Part shown: piece after piece, positions 19,762 through 27,758 of the stretch
Numbering within the stretch: position 1 is the first letter of the stretch
Layout of the letters: every line of letters starts with the position of its first letter
Origin: Methanococcoides methylutens MM1
GTDB lineage: Archaea > Halobacteriota > Methanosarcinia > Methanosarcinales > Methanosarcinaceae
Direction: 5' to 3'
NCBI RefSeq assembly: GCF_000970325.1
Contig: NZ_CP009518.1
Span: 1,302,001 to 1,366,000, forward strand
DNA length: 64,000 bases
The notes under the pieces: model-generated
What the model was told of the DNA's origin: nothing
Database searches by the model: none
The model's input: only the letters and a program-made list of their open reading frames with translations
Position numbers and translations under genes: made by a program

Positions 19762-20672
19762 TACTGATCCTCCTCTTCTGTCTGAGAGTGCGATTCACGC
19801 ACTTTACTGATAGCACCCACAGGACATTCCTCGGCACATATCAGGCACCCCTTGCAGTTCGCGTAATCAGTGTACGGATATCCATCCTCATTCAGCTGAA
19901 TGCAACCCTCAGGACATCTGGCAACACAGGTCATGCATTTTGTGCAGGCATCATAATCCCATACCGGCCGGAATATGCGCCAGTTACCTGTTCTTCGTAA
20001 GGGTGTATTGCCTTTGGATAATATTGAAGGACTAGAGACCAGGGCAGTTTCAAAGGGTATGGAGATCACATTCTCCTTTTCCCGAAACTTCTCAGTGGTT
20101 TCTATGCTGATAGGCACTACTGCATTGTAACAATAAATTGCAGCCTCTGTATTTCGATCTAAAAGCTCCCTTTCAGAAATGATTCCTGAAAGTTCCTTTT
20201 CCAGAGCATCCCTTAGAGCCTTCTCTCCAATACCTGCCACCTTTGCAGCAACTGCGGCTGCAAGGCTGCTGAGAACAGGCTTTCCGATCATGTCAAGGCT
20301 GATCTTTGTGATATCCAGTGTGATAACATGATCTTCGATACCATACTCTTCCTTTGTTTCAAGAGGAGTAAGAGGTGTGTTAACAAAAACGACACCTCCT
20401 TTTTTAAGTCCTGATAAAGGAGTAGACTGGGGGTCCGATAGCAGGGTTTCGTCCATAACTACCACAACGTCCGGTTGTGATACTAAACCCCGCTCCAGGA
20501 TGTCATCTCTGGATATGCGGGTAAAGGCCGTTATTGGTGCACCTCTCCTCTCGGCACCGTACAATGGGAAATCCTGAGCATTATAGCCATCCAGAAATGC
20601 AGCACTCCCAAGCACTCTACTGGCTACTTTTGCTCCCTGGCCACCCCTGCCATGGAATCGCAATCTGAGCAT
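19761..20672 (-). CDS. 2-oxoacid:ferredoxin oxidoreductase, fused gamma-delta subunit
   Basis: This 303-residue fusion has an N-terminal gamma domain (FHGRGGQGAKVASRVLGSAA and LYGAERRGAPITAF, residues 1-185) joined by a linker to a C-terminal delta domain with two CxxCxxCxxxCP ferredoxin motifs (about residues 235-295). Methanogen pyruvate oxidoreductase normally has separate gamma and delta genes, so the fusion marks a different isozyme. The ATG at 20672 has GGGGG eight bases upstream, and a TATA-like stretch lies near 20695-20710 on this strand. First gene of the operon. Confidence 0.93.
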   Translation of the reverse strand: MLRLRFHGRGGQGAKVASRVLGSAAFLDGYNAQDFPLYGAERRGAPITAFTRISRDDILERGLVSQPDVVVVMDETLLSDPQSTPLSGLKKGGVVFVNTPLTPLETKEEYGIEDHVITLDITKISLDMIGKPVLSSLAAAVAAKVAGIGEKALRDALEKELSGIISERELLDRNTEAAIYCYNAVVPISIETTEKFREKENVISIPFETALVSSPSILSKGNTPLRRTGNWRIFRPVWDYDACTKCMTCVARCPEGCIQLNEDGYPYTDYANCKGCLICAEECPVGAISKVRESHSQTEEEDQ

Positions 20673-20876
20673 TTATACCCCCAATATAATTAGGATTTTA
20701 TGTGTATAAAAACCCTCTCATGCATAAGTTCAGATGAAAATATTTCCGCCCACAGGACAGCAAAGACCTGATTTCGGACCGAAAAAACTAATATCTGCCA
20801 CTGACGTTACACCCACCAACACCCGGATGCTAATAAAAGACTCCGGGCTGATCTCAAACATCCGAATGTGATAAAA

Positions 20877-21233
20877 ATGAAGCGTATCGTTCAGTTCGCC
20901 ATTATTCTTTCTATATGCATTGCAGGCAATGCCCTCCATAATTTCCTTAACGTTCCGATCCCCGGAAGTGTACTGGGAATGCTGCTATTGTTATGCCTTC
21001 TTCTGACCGGTATACTGAAGCTATCCATGATAGAAGATGTGAGCAACTTCCTTCTAAAGCACCTGTCATTCTTTTTCATACCAGCGGCTGTCGGGCTGAT
21101 CACCTGCTTCTCCATACTTGAAGGAAAATGGGCTGCTCTGCTGTTCATATCAGTAGTTTCCACCATCATCATCGTAGTGGTGACCGGCATAACGGTACAG
21201 GTGTTGATGAACAGGAGGCGGTCAATTGAATGA
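20877..21233 (+). CDS. lrgA: CidA/LrgA-family membrane protein
   Basis: This small integral membrane protein (about 118 residues, four helices) has the LrgA/CidA signature: VPIPGSVLGMLLLLCLLLTG and FFFIPAAVGLI. In bacteria these proteins act with LrgB in murein hydrolase control or as organic acid (pyruvate, glycolate) carriers; archaea lack murein, so transport is the more sensible reading here. The ATG at 20877 is preceded by GTGAT; a GTG nine bases earlier is a weaker alternative. It overlaps lrgB by eight bases. Confidence 0.88.
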   Translation: MKRIVQFAIILSICIAGNALHNFLNVPIPGSVLGMLLLLCLLLTGILKLSMIEDVSNFLLKHLSFFFIPAAVGLITCFSILEGKWAALLFISVVSTIIIVVVTGITVQVLMNRRRSIE

Positions 21234-21930
21234 ACTTATCGAAAGTCTGATAAGATCCCCTGTCTTCGGAATAGGAATATCCATATCAACATTCTACGCA
21301 GGCAGCCTGCTCTACAAAAGAACTCGTTCACCTTTCATGAACCCGCTGCTACTGAGCATGCTGATGATAATTGCCCTTCTGGTAAGCTTACAGATTACTT
21401 TTGAAGATTACAACCAGGGAGGTCAGTTCATATCATTCTTCCTCGGGCCAGCCACGGTGATCCTGGCAGTTCCGCTGTACAAGAAGATCAGCCTTTTCAG
21501 GGAAAATATCATCCCAATAATTGGAGGTATCGGCATCGGTTCCGCGGCAGGTATCGTGAGCATAATTCTTATGTGCAAGATGTTTGGCCTTGACGAACTG
21601 CTAAGTGTTTCCATGATCCCGAAATCCGTAACAACCCCTATCGGGATCGAGATATCGGACCAGCTTGGAGGCCTGCCTTCCATAACAGTTGCAGCCATAG
21701 TATTCACAGGAATAGCAGGTATCCTGATAGGACCCCAGGTTTGCAGGTTATTCAAAATAGATGACGAAGTGGCAGTAGGTATTGCCATAGGGACCTCATC
21801 ACATGCCCTCGGCACGACAAAAGCAGTTGAGATCGGAGAGACAGAAGGAGCTATGAGTGGACTCGCGATCGGTATTGCGGGGTTGGTAACGGTATTCCTT
21901 GCCCCTCTGCTGGCTAAGTTACTACTATGA
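21226..21930 (+). CDS. lrgB: LrgB-family membrane protein
   Basis: This is the partner of LrgA: 234 residues with about seven membrane helices and the family segment MIPKSVTTPIGIEISDQLGG followed by GIAIGTSSHALGTTKA. The start is a TTG at 21226 inside the end of lrgA, supported by GGAGG seven bases upstream; no ATG fits. Overlap and order (A then B) match bacterial lrgAB and plant plastid glycolate/glycerate transporter fusions. A carboxylate export or uptake role is inferred. Confidence 0.9.
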   Translation: MNELIESLIRSPVFGIGISISTFYAGSLLYKRTRSPFMNPLLLSMLMIIALLVSLQITFEDYNQGGQFISFFLGPATVILAVPLYKKISLFRENIIPIIGGIGIGSAAGIVSIILMCKMFGLDELLSVSMIPKSVTTPIGIEISDQLGGLPSITVAAIVFTGIAGILIGPQVCRLFKIDDEVAVGIAIGTSSHALGTTKAVEIGETEGAMSGLAIGIAGLVTVFLAPLLAKLLL

Positions 21931-21980
21931 AACTGGATAGTTATTTCTAAATAAAAAAGTCAGAAAACGGAAAGGGGATA

Positions 21981-22553
21981 TTATCCCTTTCTAAAGAAAA
22001 ATGCTACAGCCAGGATAGCAAGAACAGAAACCATTAATCCAAATCCAGGAATCGAAGGAAGTTCGGATTTGGCATATATGTCCTCAGGCTGGGTGTTGCC
22101 TACCATGTGCCATTCTGCCTTATTTCCATCAACCACATTTGCATTGGAATCAACGATATCACCAGGCATCTCCAGATAATAATGCACATCTATGGCAGAA
22201 GCCCCCAATTCAGAGTAATCAGTGGTGAAATTGTCGGTTATTGTGTGTCGGTATATTAGGTATCCATCTTCTGTTTCTGTGTAAATGTTTGGTGGAATAA
22301 GTCCACTGATGATCATCTGGACATCGTCCCCTTCCCAGACCTCGCTGTATTCCCCGCCTTCGGAGGCAACAATTTCACTTATCTTTGTCTCCTCGTTCAT
22401 TAACGAATATACGTATGAAGTGGTCTCAATGATCATCGTATGCTCTGCAATGTCACCATTTCTATCGACCTTAGTGTCATACGTAAGCGTCACACATCCG
22501 CTGATAAAGATACTGAAAATAAGTATCATGCATGAAAGATATTTGTAATTCAT
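21981..22553 (-). CDS. Secreted protein with lipobox and PGF-CTERM sorting signal
   Basis: The 190-residue protein has an N-terminal signal with a lipobox-like end (FSIFISGC, Cys about residue 20) and a C-terminal tripartite PGF-CTERM tail: SIPGFG, a hydrophobic helix, then FFRKG. PGF-CTERM proteins are processed by archaeosortase A and receive a lipid at the C-terminus. The middle (about 150 residues) contains NFTTDY glycosylation sites and no domain I recognise; it resembles LppM-like domains only loosely. The ATG at 22553 is chosen because GAGGGG precedes it by eight bases. Confidence 0.75.
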   Translation of the reverse strand: MNYKYLSCMILIFSIFISGCVTLTYDTKVDRNGDIAEHTMIIETTSYVYSLMNEETKISEIVASEGGEYSEVWEGDDVQMIISGLIPPNIYTETEDGYLIYRHTITDNFTTDYSELGASAIDVHYYLEMPGDIVDSNANVVDGNKAEWHMVGNTQPEDIYAKSELPSIPGFGLMVSVLAILAVAFFFRKG

Positions 22554-22708
22554 TGATATTCCCCTCATAAATATTCAAACATAAAACAACATGTTAAAAC
22601 GCAAATTGTCGTTTCTAACTATAAATGGGGAACAGGAACATACTTAATATTATCTATACATATTAATTTCTGACGTGAATTTTTCATGGCTTATCGGGGG
22701 TGTTCTTA

Positions 22709-23125
22709 ATGGTAGAATTGAAGACAAAGAAGAACGAAGCAAGCGTGGAAGACTTTCTCAATACTGTGGAAAATGAGAAAAAACGAAGCGATTCTTTCAT
22801 GATCATGAACCTGATGCAGGAAGTGACAGGCGAAGTTCCTGCCATGTGGGGAGACAGTATCGTCGGTTTTGGAAGCTACAAGTACAGATACGCAAGCGGG
22901 CGAACAGGATAATGGATGCTCACCGGGTTCTCACCCCGGAAGCAGAATCTCACCCTCTATATCATGCCCGGCTTTGAACAATATGAAGATCTACTGAGCA
23001 GGCTCGGCAAGTACGCCAACGGCAAATCCTGTCTGTATATCAGGAAGCTGGAAGATATAGATCAGGATGTGCTGCGGGAACTTGTGGGACAGTCTGTGGA
23101 ATACATGAAAGAAACAAGTGAATGA
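22709..23125 (+). pseudogene. DUF1801-family protein gene with an in-frame TAA
   Basis: One continuous frame encodes a DUF1801 protein of about 138 residues, except for a TAA at 22910-22912. The halves are typical: before the stop SIVGFGSYKYRYASGRTG, after it a Trp and then LTGFSPRKQNLTLYIMPGF and LGKYANGKSCLYIRKLEDI. In homologues as I recall them the interrupted position is an acidic residue (SGREGDW). TAA has no known recoding in methanogens, unlike TAG (pyrrolysine), so the gene is probably inactivated or carries a sequencing error. The start at 22709 follows GGGGGTG. The rest of the sequence is well kept, so any loss is recent. Confidence 0.8.
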
Positions 23126-23228
23126 GATCTACTCTCATTTTTTATTCGGATCTTACTATAGTAGGATTGATATAGACTGTTTTACAATTATTAAATGGGT
23201 ACTAAATTAATGGAGTCGGGGTTAGAAC

Positions 23229-23504
23229 ATGTACATGGAACAATTTGAAGGCAAGGTCTTTTGCCAGAGTTGTGGAATGCCTCTGGAAAAGGACGAGGAT
23301 TTTGGAACCAATGCCGATGGATCAAAGAGTAACGAATATTGTAATTATTGCTTCCGGAATGGTGCGTTTACACAACCTGACATAACTCTGGAAGAAATGA
23401 TCGAGCAATGTTCCAGAGCAATGGATGAATATGGAATTATGTCCCTGGAAGAGGCAAAAAAGCTTAGCCAGCAGAACATTCCAAAGCTCAAGAGATGGAA
23501 ATGA
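23229..23504 (+). CDS. Zinc-ribbon domain protein
   Basis: This 91-residue protein begins with a putative zinc ribbon: FCQSCGMPLEKDEDFGTNADG, followed by YCNYCFRNGAF, giving two CxxC pairs for one zinc ion. A helical tail follows (EEMIEQCSRAMDEYGIMSLEEAKKL and on). This layout matches a small conserved family (putative zinc ribbon, PF12674-like) of unknown role. GGGG stands eight bases before the ATG at 23229. A short palindrome-like TACTATAGTA lies upstream near 23155-23164. It is a single gene. Confidence 0.85.
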   Translation: MYMEQFEGKVFCQSCGMPLEKDEDFGTNADGSKSNEYCNYCFRNGAFTQPDITLEEMIEQCSRAMDEYGIMSLEEAKKLSQQNIPKLKRWK

Positions 23505-23634
23505 TCATTGATCTTATCTTACATGTGTAGCAGAACACAAAACAGACCCAAATTAGTAGCGAGAAATTGCTTTCAAAGTCACCTGAGATCATGAACCTAA
23601 GTGATAATCAGCATGACATCAGGGAGTTCTGTTA

Positions 23635-24498
23635 ATGAAAGAACAATTCCCCATGCGATATATTGAAAGCAAAAGCAGAATGCTTGTCAATACTCCATTG
23701 TACTTCTTCCTGTTCATGCTTTTTACGATAGCAGGAACTCTTGTATACTATCTCCGTACAGAGGACGAATTCGCACCTGCCATCATACTCTCCTTTCTGT
23801 GGCTGATCTTCTGGAAGAACAGCAAAACAGAAGGACGAACGTTTCTTGTTATGGCATCCGTTTTTGGATATATACATGAACTAGTAGGTGTGCAATACGG
23901 ATATTTCACATACCTCAATGGAATAATCGGAAATGTTCCCATCTGGATATTACCCGGCTATGGAGCAATTTTCTGGTCCTCTTACAATCTCTGGAAGATA
24001 TTCGAGAAGCAATTTTCTGAATCTAAATGGTTTCATTTTACAGATCATTTTATTATCCTGAGTCTTTTGGTACTTGTGCTGGCAGACTACAGTTATTTTG
24101 ACCTGCTAAACAATCCCCTCATCATATCTGTTAAATTTATAATTGCATTTATGCTGATCAGAAATTTTGACCTGTTAAGGCTTGCTTATTTCACAGGAGC
24201 CTTCACACTTCTCAATGAGATCTCAGGAGAAATACTTGGAACATGGTCACACCGGAACTTTTCATTACTTTCGCTTATGGCAGGATATATTTTCCTTCTC
24301 TGGTTATGCCTGTCAATAGCCGAGGTGAAAGAAGCGAGTAAAGGAAAATATCATGAAAAAAGCCACCTGATAAGTTACATATCCACATTCAAAGGACTCG
24401 TCGATGGGCGGAAAGAATGGACAAAAAGAGAAGCAACTGCTGCATTTATGATGATATCATATTACACGTTGTCTTTGCTTGGGATAATTGACGTCTGA
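23635..24498 (+). CDS. Polytopic membrane protein of unknown function
   Basis: The 287-residue protein has about seven or eight hydrophobic helices and short loops. A conserved-looking stretch, HELVGVQYGYFTYL followed by VPIWILPGYGAIFWSS, recalls carotenoid hydratase (CruF/DUF422-like) and related membrane enzymes, but I cannot assign it with confidence. The C-terminal 70 residues are partly polar before a last helix. The ATG at 23635 has no strong ribosome binding site; the next in-frame ATG is at 23653. Confidence 0.6.
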   Translation: MKEQFPMRYIESKSRMLVNTPLYFFLFMLFTIAGTLVYYLRTEDEFAPAIILSFLWLIFWKNSKTEGRTFLVMASVFGYIHELVGVQYGYFTYLNGIIGNVPIWILPGYGAIFWSSYNLWKIFEKQFSESKWFHFTDHFIILSLLVLVLADYSYFDLLNNPLIISVKFIIAFMLIRNFDLLRLAYFTGAFTLLNEISGEILGTWSHRNFSLLSLMAGYIFLLWLCLSIAEVKEASKGKYHEKSHLISYISTFKGLVDGRKEWTKREATAAFMMISYYTLSLLGIIDV

Positions 24499-24618
24499 AC
24501 ATATTATAGTTCTGAGAAACAGATAACTGATACAAAGCTTATTAAAGGTTAAGTACACTTTATAAAGTAAGCCTTTTTCAAGGTTTTAGTAATTTGTAAA
24601 GATTTCTTTTTCGTTCTG

Positions 24619-24639
24619 TGAACACTAAACAAATGTTCA
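24619..24639. promoter_or_regulatory. Inverted repeat TGAACA-N9-TGTTCA
   Basis: Perfect 6-base arms (24619-24624 and 24634-24639) lie just before a TATA-like ATTATATT at 24648-24655 and 32 bases before the small gene at 24671. This spacing suits a regulator-binding site at the BRE/TATA region. A related palindrome, AATGAAC-TCT-GTTCATT, occurs downstream at 25007-25023. Confidence 0.4.
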
Positions 24640-24670
24640 TTCCTTTCATTATATTTGTTATGGGGCCAAC

Positions 24671-24874
24671 ATGTGCAATAAACCAAAGTGTACTTTTTAC
24701 GGTGAAGCTAACGATATAAATGCTTTGATCCACTGCGTTATAAGAGCATTGGATAAAGCGGATATGCAAAAAGAGAAAATCGAATACATCAGAAAGATCA
24801 ATCGCGATGGCAACATGTTCGATTCAGCTATCAAGACTTCAAGTAACTATGTTGAATTTGTGGAAATAGAATAA
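24671..24874 (+). CDS. Small hypothetical protein (67 aa)
   Basis: This short frame begins at an ATG at 24671 with a weak GGGG five bases upstream and a TATA-like box about 20 bases before that. The product is polar, starts with MCNKPKCTFYG (two Cys that could bind metal), and continues as a predicted helical segment (INALIHCVIRALDKADMQKEKIEYI). I know no family. It is kept because the promoter, inverted repeat and start fall in line and the codons look normal; it could still be spurious. Confidence 0.45.
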   Translation: MCNKPKCTFYGEANDINALIHCVIRALDKADMQKEKIEYIRKINRDGNMFDSAIKTSSNYVEFVEIE

Positions 24875-25339
24875 GTTTCACAAATTACTTTTTAAATTAA
24901 ATAATGTGTTCACTCTTTGTAGATAATTCTGAGCAGAATGTTACAGATATTCGAAAAAGAGGAACAATACATACCATTTACTAAAAAATAAAAAGACATA
25001 TGGGCCAATGAACTCTGTTCATTTTGCTAAAAAAGATACACCGATCTATTTGAAGATAAATTAACAGAAATTATACTAAATGAAAGAAGAAGGTCACAAT
25101 TGGATCATATATTAATTACCTAACCATCTGAGTCAATGATTGGAACTACAAACCAATCGAAATGATATACAATATTTATTGATTTTCAAGTACCACTTCA
25201 CTTTTTTGTAGAAATATCCATACCATGACGAAACTTGTGCAATAAGGTTAACTTGTCGACAAGATAACTTTATATGTAATACCGTTACCCCTGTAGCAAT
25301 CAGATCCTTGCTAAAAAGCCAATCAAACGAGTTTCAAAA
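24875..25339. other. Intergenic region upstream of the histidine kinase gene
   Basis: These 465 AT-rich bases hold no gene that I can support. They contain the perfect palindrome AATGAAC-TCT-GTTCATT at 25007-25023 and the 22-base near-palindrome at 25247-25268, next to the TATA-like TTTATATG used for the kinase gene. Confidence 0.4.
25247..25268. promoter_or_regulatory. 22-base palindrome next to the kinase promoter
   Basis: The site reads GTTA, A, CTTGTCGACAAG, A, TAAC. The central 12 bases (25252-25263) are a perfect palindrome and the outer four-base arms also pair, leaving one A-A mismatch on each side of the core. It abuts TTTATATG (25269-25277), the probable TATA box about 70 bases before the ATG at 25340. 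A dimeric repressor bound here would block TBP or TFB, so an operator is the likely reading. Confidence 0.55.
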
Positions 25340-27505
25340 ATGGAATCGAACGATATCTCCCTGAAGACAAAAATCCTTTTTTATGGACTGATAGGTGCTT
25401 TTTTAGTGCTATCACTATCTGCAATAGTCACTATTTCTACGGTAACGGACCAGCAGGAGGAAATGGCCTATAAGCAGTCCATAGAAATGACCCGAAATTA
25501 TGCGAATTATTTCGATGGTAATACCAGAACAAATCAGGGTATTGTTAAAACGATCTCAACAACGCTGAGCAATTATGAGAATGCTGACAGGGATGAGGTT
25601 AACGAAATACTAAAGGATCTGCTCCTGGAAAATCCCCAGTTGGTCGGAGTTTATGTTGGCTATGAACCCAATGCTTTTGATGGGAGGGATGCTGAGTTCA
25701 TAGGAGAGGAAGGACATGATGAGACCGGAAGGTTTGTGCCATACTGGAACAGGATCGATGGTCAGATAAGTGTTGAACCTCTTGTAAATTATGAAACATC
25801 AGAATATTACCAGGGTCCAAAGGAACTCAAACAAACCGTGGCCACAGAACCTTACCTTTACCAGGGAATACTGGTGGTGAGCTATGATTCTCCTATAATC
25901 ATCAATGATGAGTTTGTTGGAATTGCCGGGGTAGATGTGTCGCTTAACTATTTTGATGAGGTCGTCTCAGAGGTTTTTGTTTTTGAAAATGGTTATGCTT
26001 TTGTCACAAGTAATAGTGGAAAACTATTGACCCATCCGGAGCATAAAGAATGGATCGGGACAAAGACGTTAGATGATTTTGGTGTAGCGGAGATATCGGA
26101 AATGGCAACCGATATCAGAGATGGGAAAAATGGATACATAGAAACAGTTGACCCTGCTACCGGCAGAGAGGTTGTAATGTTCTACGAACCTATTACTGAG
26201 GGAACCTATAGTTTTGTACTCTGTGCTCCAAAAGATGAGATGCTTGCAGGAGTAGCGATCCTGAGGAACAGGCTGCTATTTATGTCGGGTTTTTCAATAA
26301 TTCTCGTTGGAGGGGTCGCTTATATGATCTCACGCTCTACAGACCATTCCATCAAAAAGATGCTAAATGATTTTAAAGTGATATCTGATAATGCATTGAA
26401 CGGAAATTTTGATACAAGAGCCGATACAAACGTACAGGTTGATTTCAAGAAAATACCTGTGGGTCTCAATCACATACTGGATAATATGAGCAAGCTCACA
26501 AATAGCAATGAAAGATCAATGGCTGCTTTGCAGAGATCGGAATCTAAATTCAGATTATTCTTTAATAATTCCAATGAGCCAACCATAATATACGATACTA
26601 ACTGCAACATCCTGGAAGTGAATGAAGTAGCTTGTGAATTCACAGGTTATAGCCGGGATGAAATGCTGAATATGAAAATAATAGATATGGATTCATCTCA
26701 GGATGCATCGAAAGTATCTGATATGATCAAGAAATTGCCGGAGGTAGGGACTATCACATTTGAAAGCACGACTGCCTGCAAGGATGGTACTCTTATCCCT
26801 ATAGAAATAAGCAACCGCATTATTGAGTATGCTGGAAAGCCAGCCGTGCTCTCCACTTCCAGAGATCTCACTGAACGCAAGAACGCAGAAAAAGCTTTGA
26901 TCGAGAACGAAGCCATGCGTAAAAAGGAGATCCACCACCGTATAAAGAACAACCTGCAGATCATTTGCAGTTTGCTCGACCTTTGTGCCATGGATTTTGA
27001 TGATTCATCTGTTGTTCAGGCTTTTATGGAAAGCAGGGGACGTGTTGTCTCGATCTCATTGATCCATGAGGAACTTTACCAGTCAACAGATATGGAAAGC
27101 ATCAATTTTGCTGATTATGTCCGGAAGCTGTCGGATGAACTTATCAGTTCATATTCTGTTGATAAGGACGTTGAACTGAAGCTTAACGTTGAAGATATCT
27201 TTTTGGGTATGGATATAGCGATCCCTCTTGGAATAATCATAAACGAAATGGTGACCAATTCCCTGAAACACGCTTTCCCGGAAAAATCCGGTCAGATATG
27301 CATTGAACTGCATCATCCGGATGAAAATGAATGCGTACTGATCGTAAGTGATGACGGAATAGGCTTCCCTGAGGAAATTAATTACAGGAACAGCACTACA
27401 TTGGGTTTGCAGTTGTTGAACACGCTGGTCGACCAGATAGGGGGGACCATTACTATGGATTCCACTTCCGGAACTGCTTTTTCAATTGTATTCAACAAAG
27501 TTTGA
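25340..27505 (+). CDS. Membrane sensor histidine kinase (Cache, PAS, HisKA_2)
   Basis: The 721-residue sensor kinase has these parts in order: a short cytoplasmic start, TM1 (about 12-33), a large extracellular dCache-type sensor domain (about 45-295, with GVYVGYEPNAFDG and GIAGVDVSLNYF), TM2 (about 308-328), a linker with HAMP character, a PAS domain (about 395-510), a HisKA_2-type dimerisation box with the phospho-acceptor region EIHHRIKNNLQII (near residue 530), and a HATPase domain with the N-box IINEMVTNSLKHAF and DDGIGFPEE. HisKA_2 kinases often lack a genomic partner regulator; none is adjacent. Cache domains sense small ligands such as carboxylates or amines. A palindrome next to its promoter suggests regulated expression. 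Confidence 0.92.
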   Translation: MESNDISLKTKILFYGLIGAFLVLSLSAIVTISTVTDQQEEMAYKQSIEMTRNYANYFDGNTRTNQGIVKTISTTLSNYENADRDEVNEILKDLLLENPQLVGVYVGYEPNAFDGRDAEFIGEEGHDETGRFVPYWNRIDGQISVEPLVNYETSEYYQGPKELKQTVATEPYLYQGILVVSYDSPIIINDEFVGIAGVDVSLNYFDEVVSEVFVFENGYAFVTSNSGKLLTHPEHKEWIGTKTLDDFGVAEISEMATDIRDGKNGYIETVDPATGREVVMFYEPITEGTYSFVLCAPKDEMLAGVAILRNRLLFMSGFSIILVGGVAYMISRSTDHSIKKMLNDFKVISDNALNGNFDTRADTNVQVDFKKIPVGLNHILDNMSKLTNSNERSMAALQRSESKFRLFFNNSNEPTIIYDTNCNILEVNEVACEFTGYSRDEMLNMKIIDMDSSQDASKVSDMIKKLPEVGTITFESTTACKDGTLIPIEISNRIIEYAGKPAVLSTSRDLTERKNAEKALIENEAMRKKEIHHRIKNNLQIICSLLDLCAMDFDDSSVVQAFMESRGRVVSISLIHEELYQSTDMESINFADYVRKLSDELISSYSVDKDVELKLNVEDIFLGMDIAIPLGIIINEMVTNSLKHAFPEKSGQICIELHHPDENECVLIVSDDGIGFPEEINYRNSTTLGLQLLNTLVDQIGGTITMDSTSGTAFSIVFNKV

Positions 27506-27566
27506 TATGATGAAAACATAGTGACGTTGTCAATCGTTTTTAAATTTAAATAATAGGATAACAAAT

Positions 27567-27690
27567 ACCAAAAGAAGATGGGATTCTCTAAGGTCACGTT
27601 GCATTAAATGAAGCAGAATGTCATGAGTGATAATCCACTAACTTTGAATGCTCATGTTAGGGAGAAGTTGGAGAATTGGGGATTATTGTT
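27567..27690 (+). pseudogene. Remnant of a gene's 3' end (possibly cas1), short copy
   Basis: This fragment reads KKMGFSKVTLH, a TAA, then MKQNVMSDNPLTLNAHVREKLENW, and matches the end of the longer remnant at 29655-30001 both in protein and DNA. The joint consensus (W-KKMGFSKGTLHYMKQNA, LNAHVRERLE-W) looks like the C-terminus of some archaeal Cas1 proteins as I remember them; this is recollection, not a search. It ends at the start of the rsgA region and its own frame is broken, so it is a fossil. Confidence 0.45.
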
Positions 27691-27758
27691 GAATGTCAAA
27701 AAGTTTATCTGCAATTACATTTTGGATTAATGGTATGAATGATAAAGACAGGGACAAA

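Noticed and set aside
20730-20939. 69-codon minus-strand frame upstream of lrgA
   Set aside because: No ribosome binding site or family pattern; overlaps the lrgA start region.
22907-22915. Pyrrolysine-type recoding at the DUF1801 stop
   Set aside because: The stop is TAA, not TAG, so pyrrolysine insertion does not apply.
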